Shown here: in pieces, positions 5,752-5,984 of the stretch
Layout of the letters: the number at the start of each line of letters is the position of its first letter
Numbering within the stretch: position 1 is the stretch's first letter
DNA from: DUAL01 sp964452095
GTDB taxonomy: Bacteria; Bacteroidota; Bacteroidia; Flavobacteriales; BACL11
Length of the DNA: 5,984 nt
Assembly: GCA_964452095.1 (NCBI GenBank)
Contig: CAYVKX010000101.1
Span: forward strand, 1 to 5,984
Direction: 5' to 3'
Position numbers and translations under genes: made by a program
The notes under the pieces: model-generated
Seen by the model: the letters and a program-made list of their open reading frames with translations, nothing else
Database searches by the model: none
Told to the model about the DNA's origin: nothing

Positions 5752-5984
5752 CAAAACTCAAGAAATATCATTTCCCATTTTAAAAGAAAAGAAAATTCGG
5801 TTTTTTATTAAGAGAATTGATCAAACTCATAAGCATGTTTCTGGAAATAAATGGTATAAGTTAAAATACAATTTACTAGAAGCGAAAAAGCAAAATAAGA
5901 AAACTCTCCTAACTTTTGGAGGTGCATATTCTAATCATATTGCGGCAACTGCTTGTGCTGCAAAGGAAAATGGTTTTGCAAGTA
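5744..5984 (+). CDS. ACC deaminase / D-cysteine desulfhydrase family PLP enzyme, N-terminal part (cut by window end)
   Basis: The first 80 residues are present and the frame is open at the window edge. HVSGNKWYKLKYN (31-43) contains the family's Schiff-base lysine motif GNK, so K36 corresponds to Lys51 of Pseudomonas ACC deaminase. LTFGGAYSNHIAATA (56-70) is the phosphate/carboxylate-binding loop with S63 at the nucleophilic serine position. Proteins of this fold-type II PLP family cleave 1-aminocyclopropane-1-carboxylate to 2-oxobutyrate and ammonia, or D-cysteine to pyruvate, sulfide and ammonia. Bacteroidota members are often labelled ACC deaminase without proof, and the substrate cannot be told from this fragment. 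I chose the ATG at 5744 because it leaves a short N-terminus like that of relatives; an in-frame ATG at 5729 would add MIFAQ and is the alternative. It is divergent from the secreted-protein genes, with 47 bases between start codons. Confidence 0.9.
   Translation, partial: MQIKTQEISFPILKEKKIRFFIKRIDQTHKHVSGNKWYKLKYNLLEAKKQNKKTLLTFGGAYSNHIAATACAAKENGFAS

Overview
The window looks like chromosomal DNA of a low-GC, probably marine, member of the Bacteroidota, most likely the Flavobacteriales. The evidence is two secreted proteins with C-terminal tails of the type IX secretion system (T9SS), a Bacteroidota-style leucine-rich repeat protein, a promoter of the Bacteroidota TTTG / TAnnTTTG class, A-rich translation starts without clear Shine-Dalgarno sites, and AT-rich Asn/Ile/Lys-heavy coding. 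No phage, IS transposase, CRISPR, tRNA or rRNA was seen.

Layout. Positions 1-148 are non-coding and hold one weak hairpin with a T-run. On the minus strand, 149-2152 encodes urocanate hydratase (hutU, histidine degradation). A small Cys-rich DUF5522-type protein (2139-2315) precedes it and overlaps its start by 14 bases. A well-formed promoter sits at 2323-2351, and its predicted transcription start lies almost on the DUF5522 ATG. Next, also on the minus strand, come two tandem genes for exported proteins: a right-handed beta-helix protein with a type A T9SS sorting domain (3672-5696) and, 10 bases downstream of it, a leucine-rich repeat protein with a different, short T9SS-like tail (2375-3661). 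At the right edge a PLP-dependent enzyme of the ACC deaminase / D-cysteine desulfhydrase family starts on the plus strand (5744 onward) and runs out of the window.

The most interesting structure is not a gene. A 21-base sequence (GATATTTGCCC, two variable bases, ATGCAAAT) occurs at 2332-2352 and again at 5731-5751, in the same orientation with 19 of 21 bases identical. It brackets the two secreted-protein genes exactly. The right copy contains the start codon and first codons of the PLP enzyme; the left copy contains the same Met-Gln-Ile start followed by a quick stop, and also carries the -33 element of the DUF5522-hutU promoter. The simplest reading is that DUF5522-hutU and the PLP enzyme were once a compact divergent pair about 28 bases apart, and that a roughly 3.4-kb secreted-protein cassette was inserted between them with duplication of the junction. 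The rival reading is that both copies are operators for one regulator, since each contains the inverted repeat ATTTGC-N6-GCAAAT. The metabolic genes and the secreted pair show no obvious functional link.
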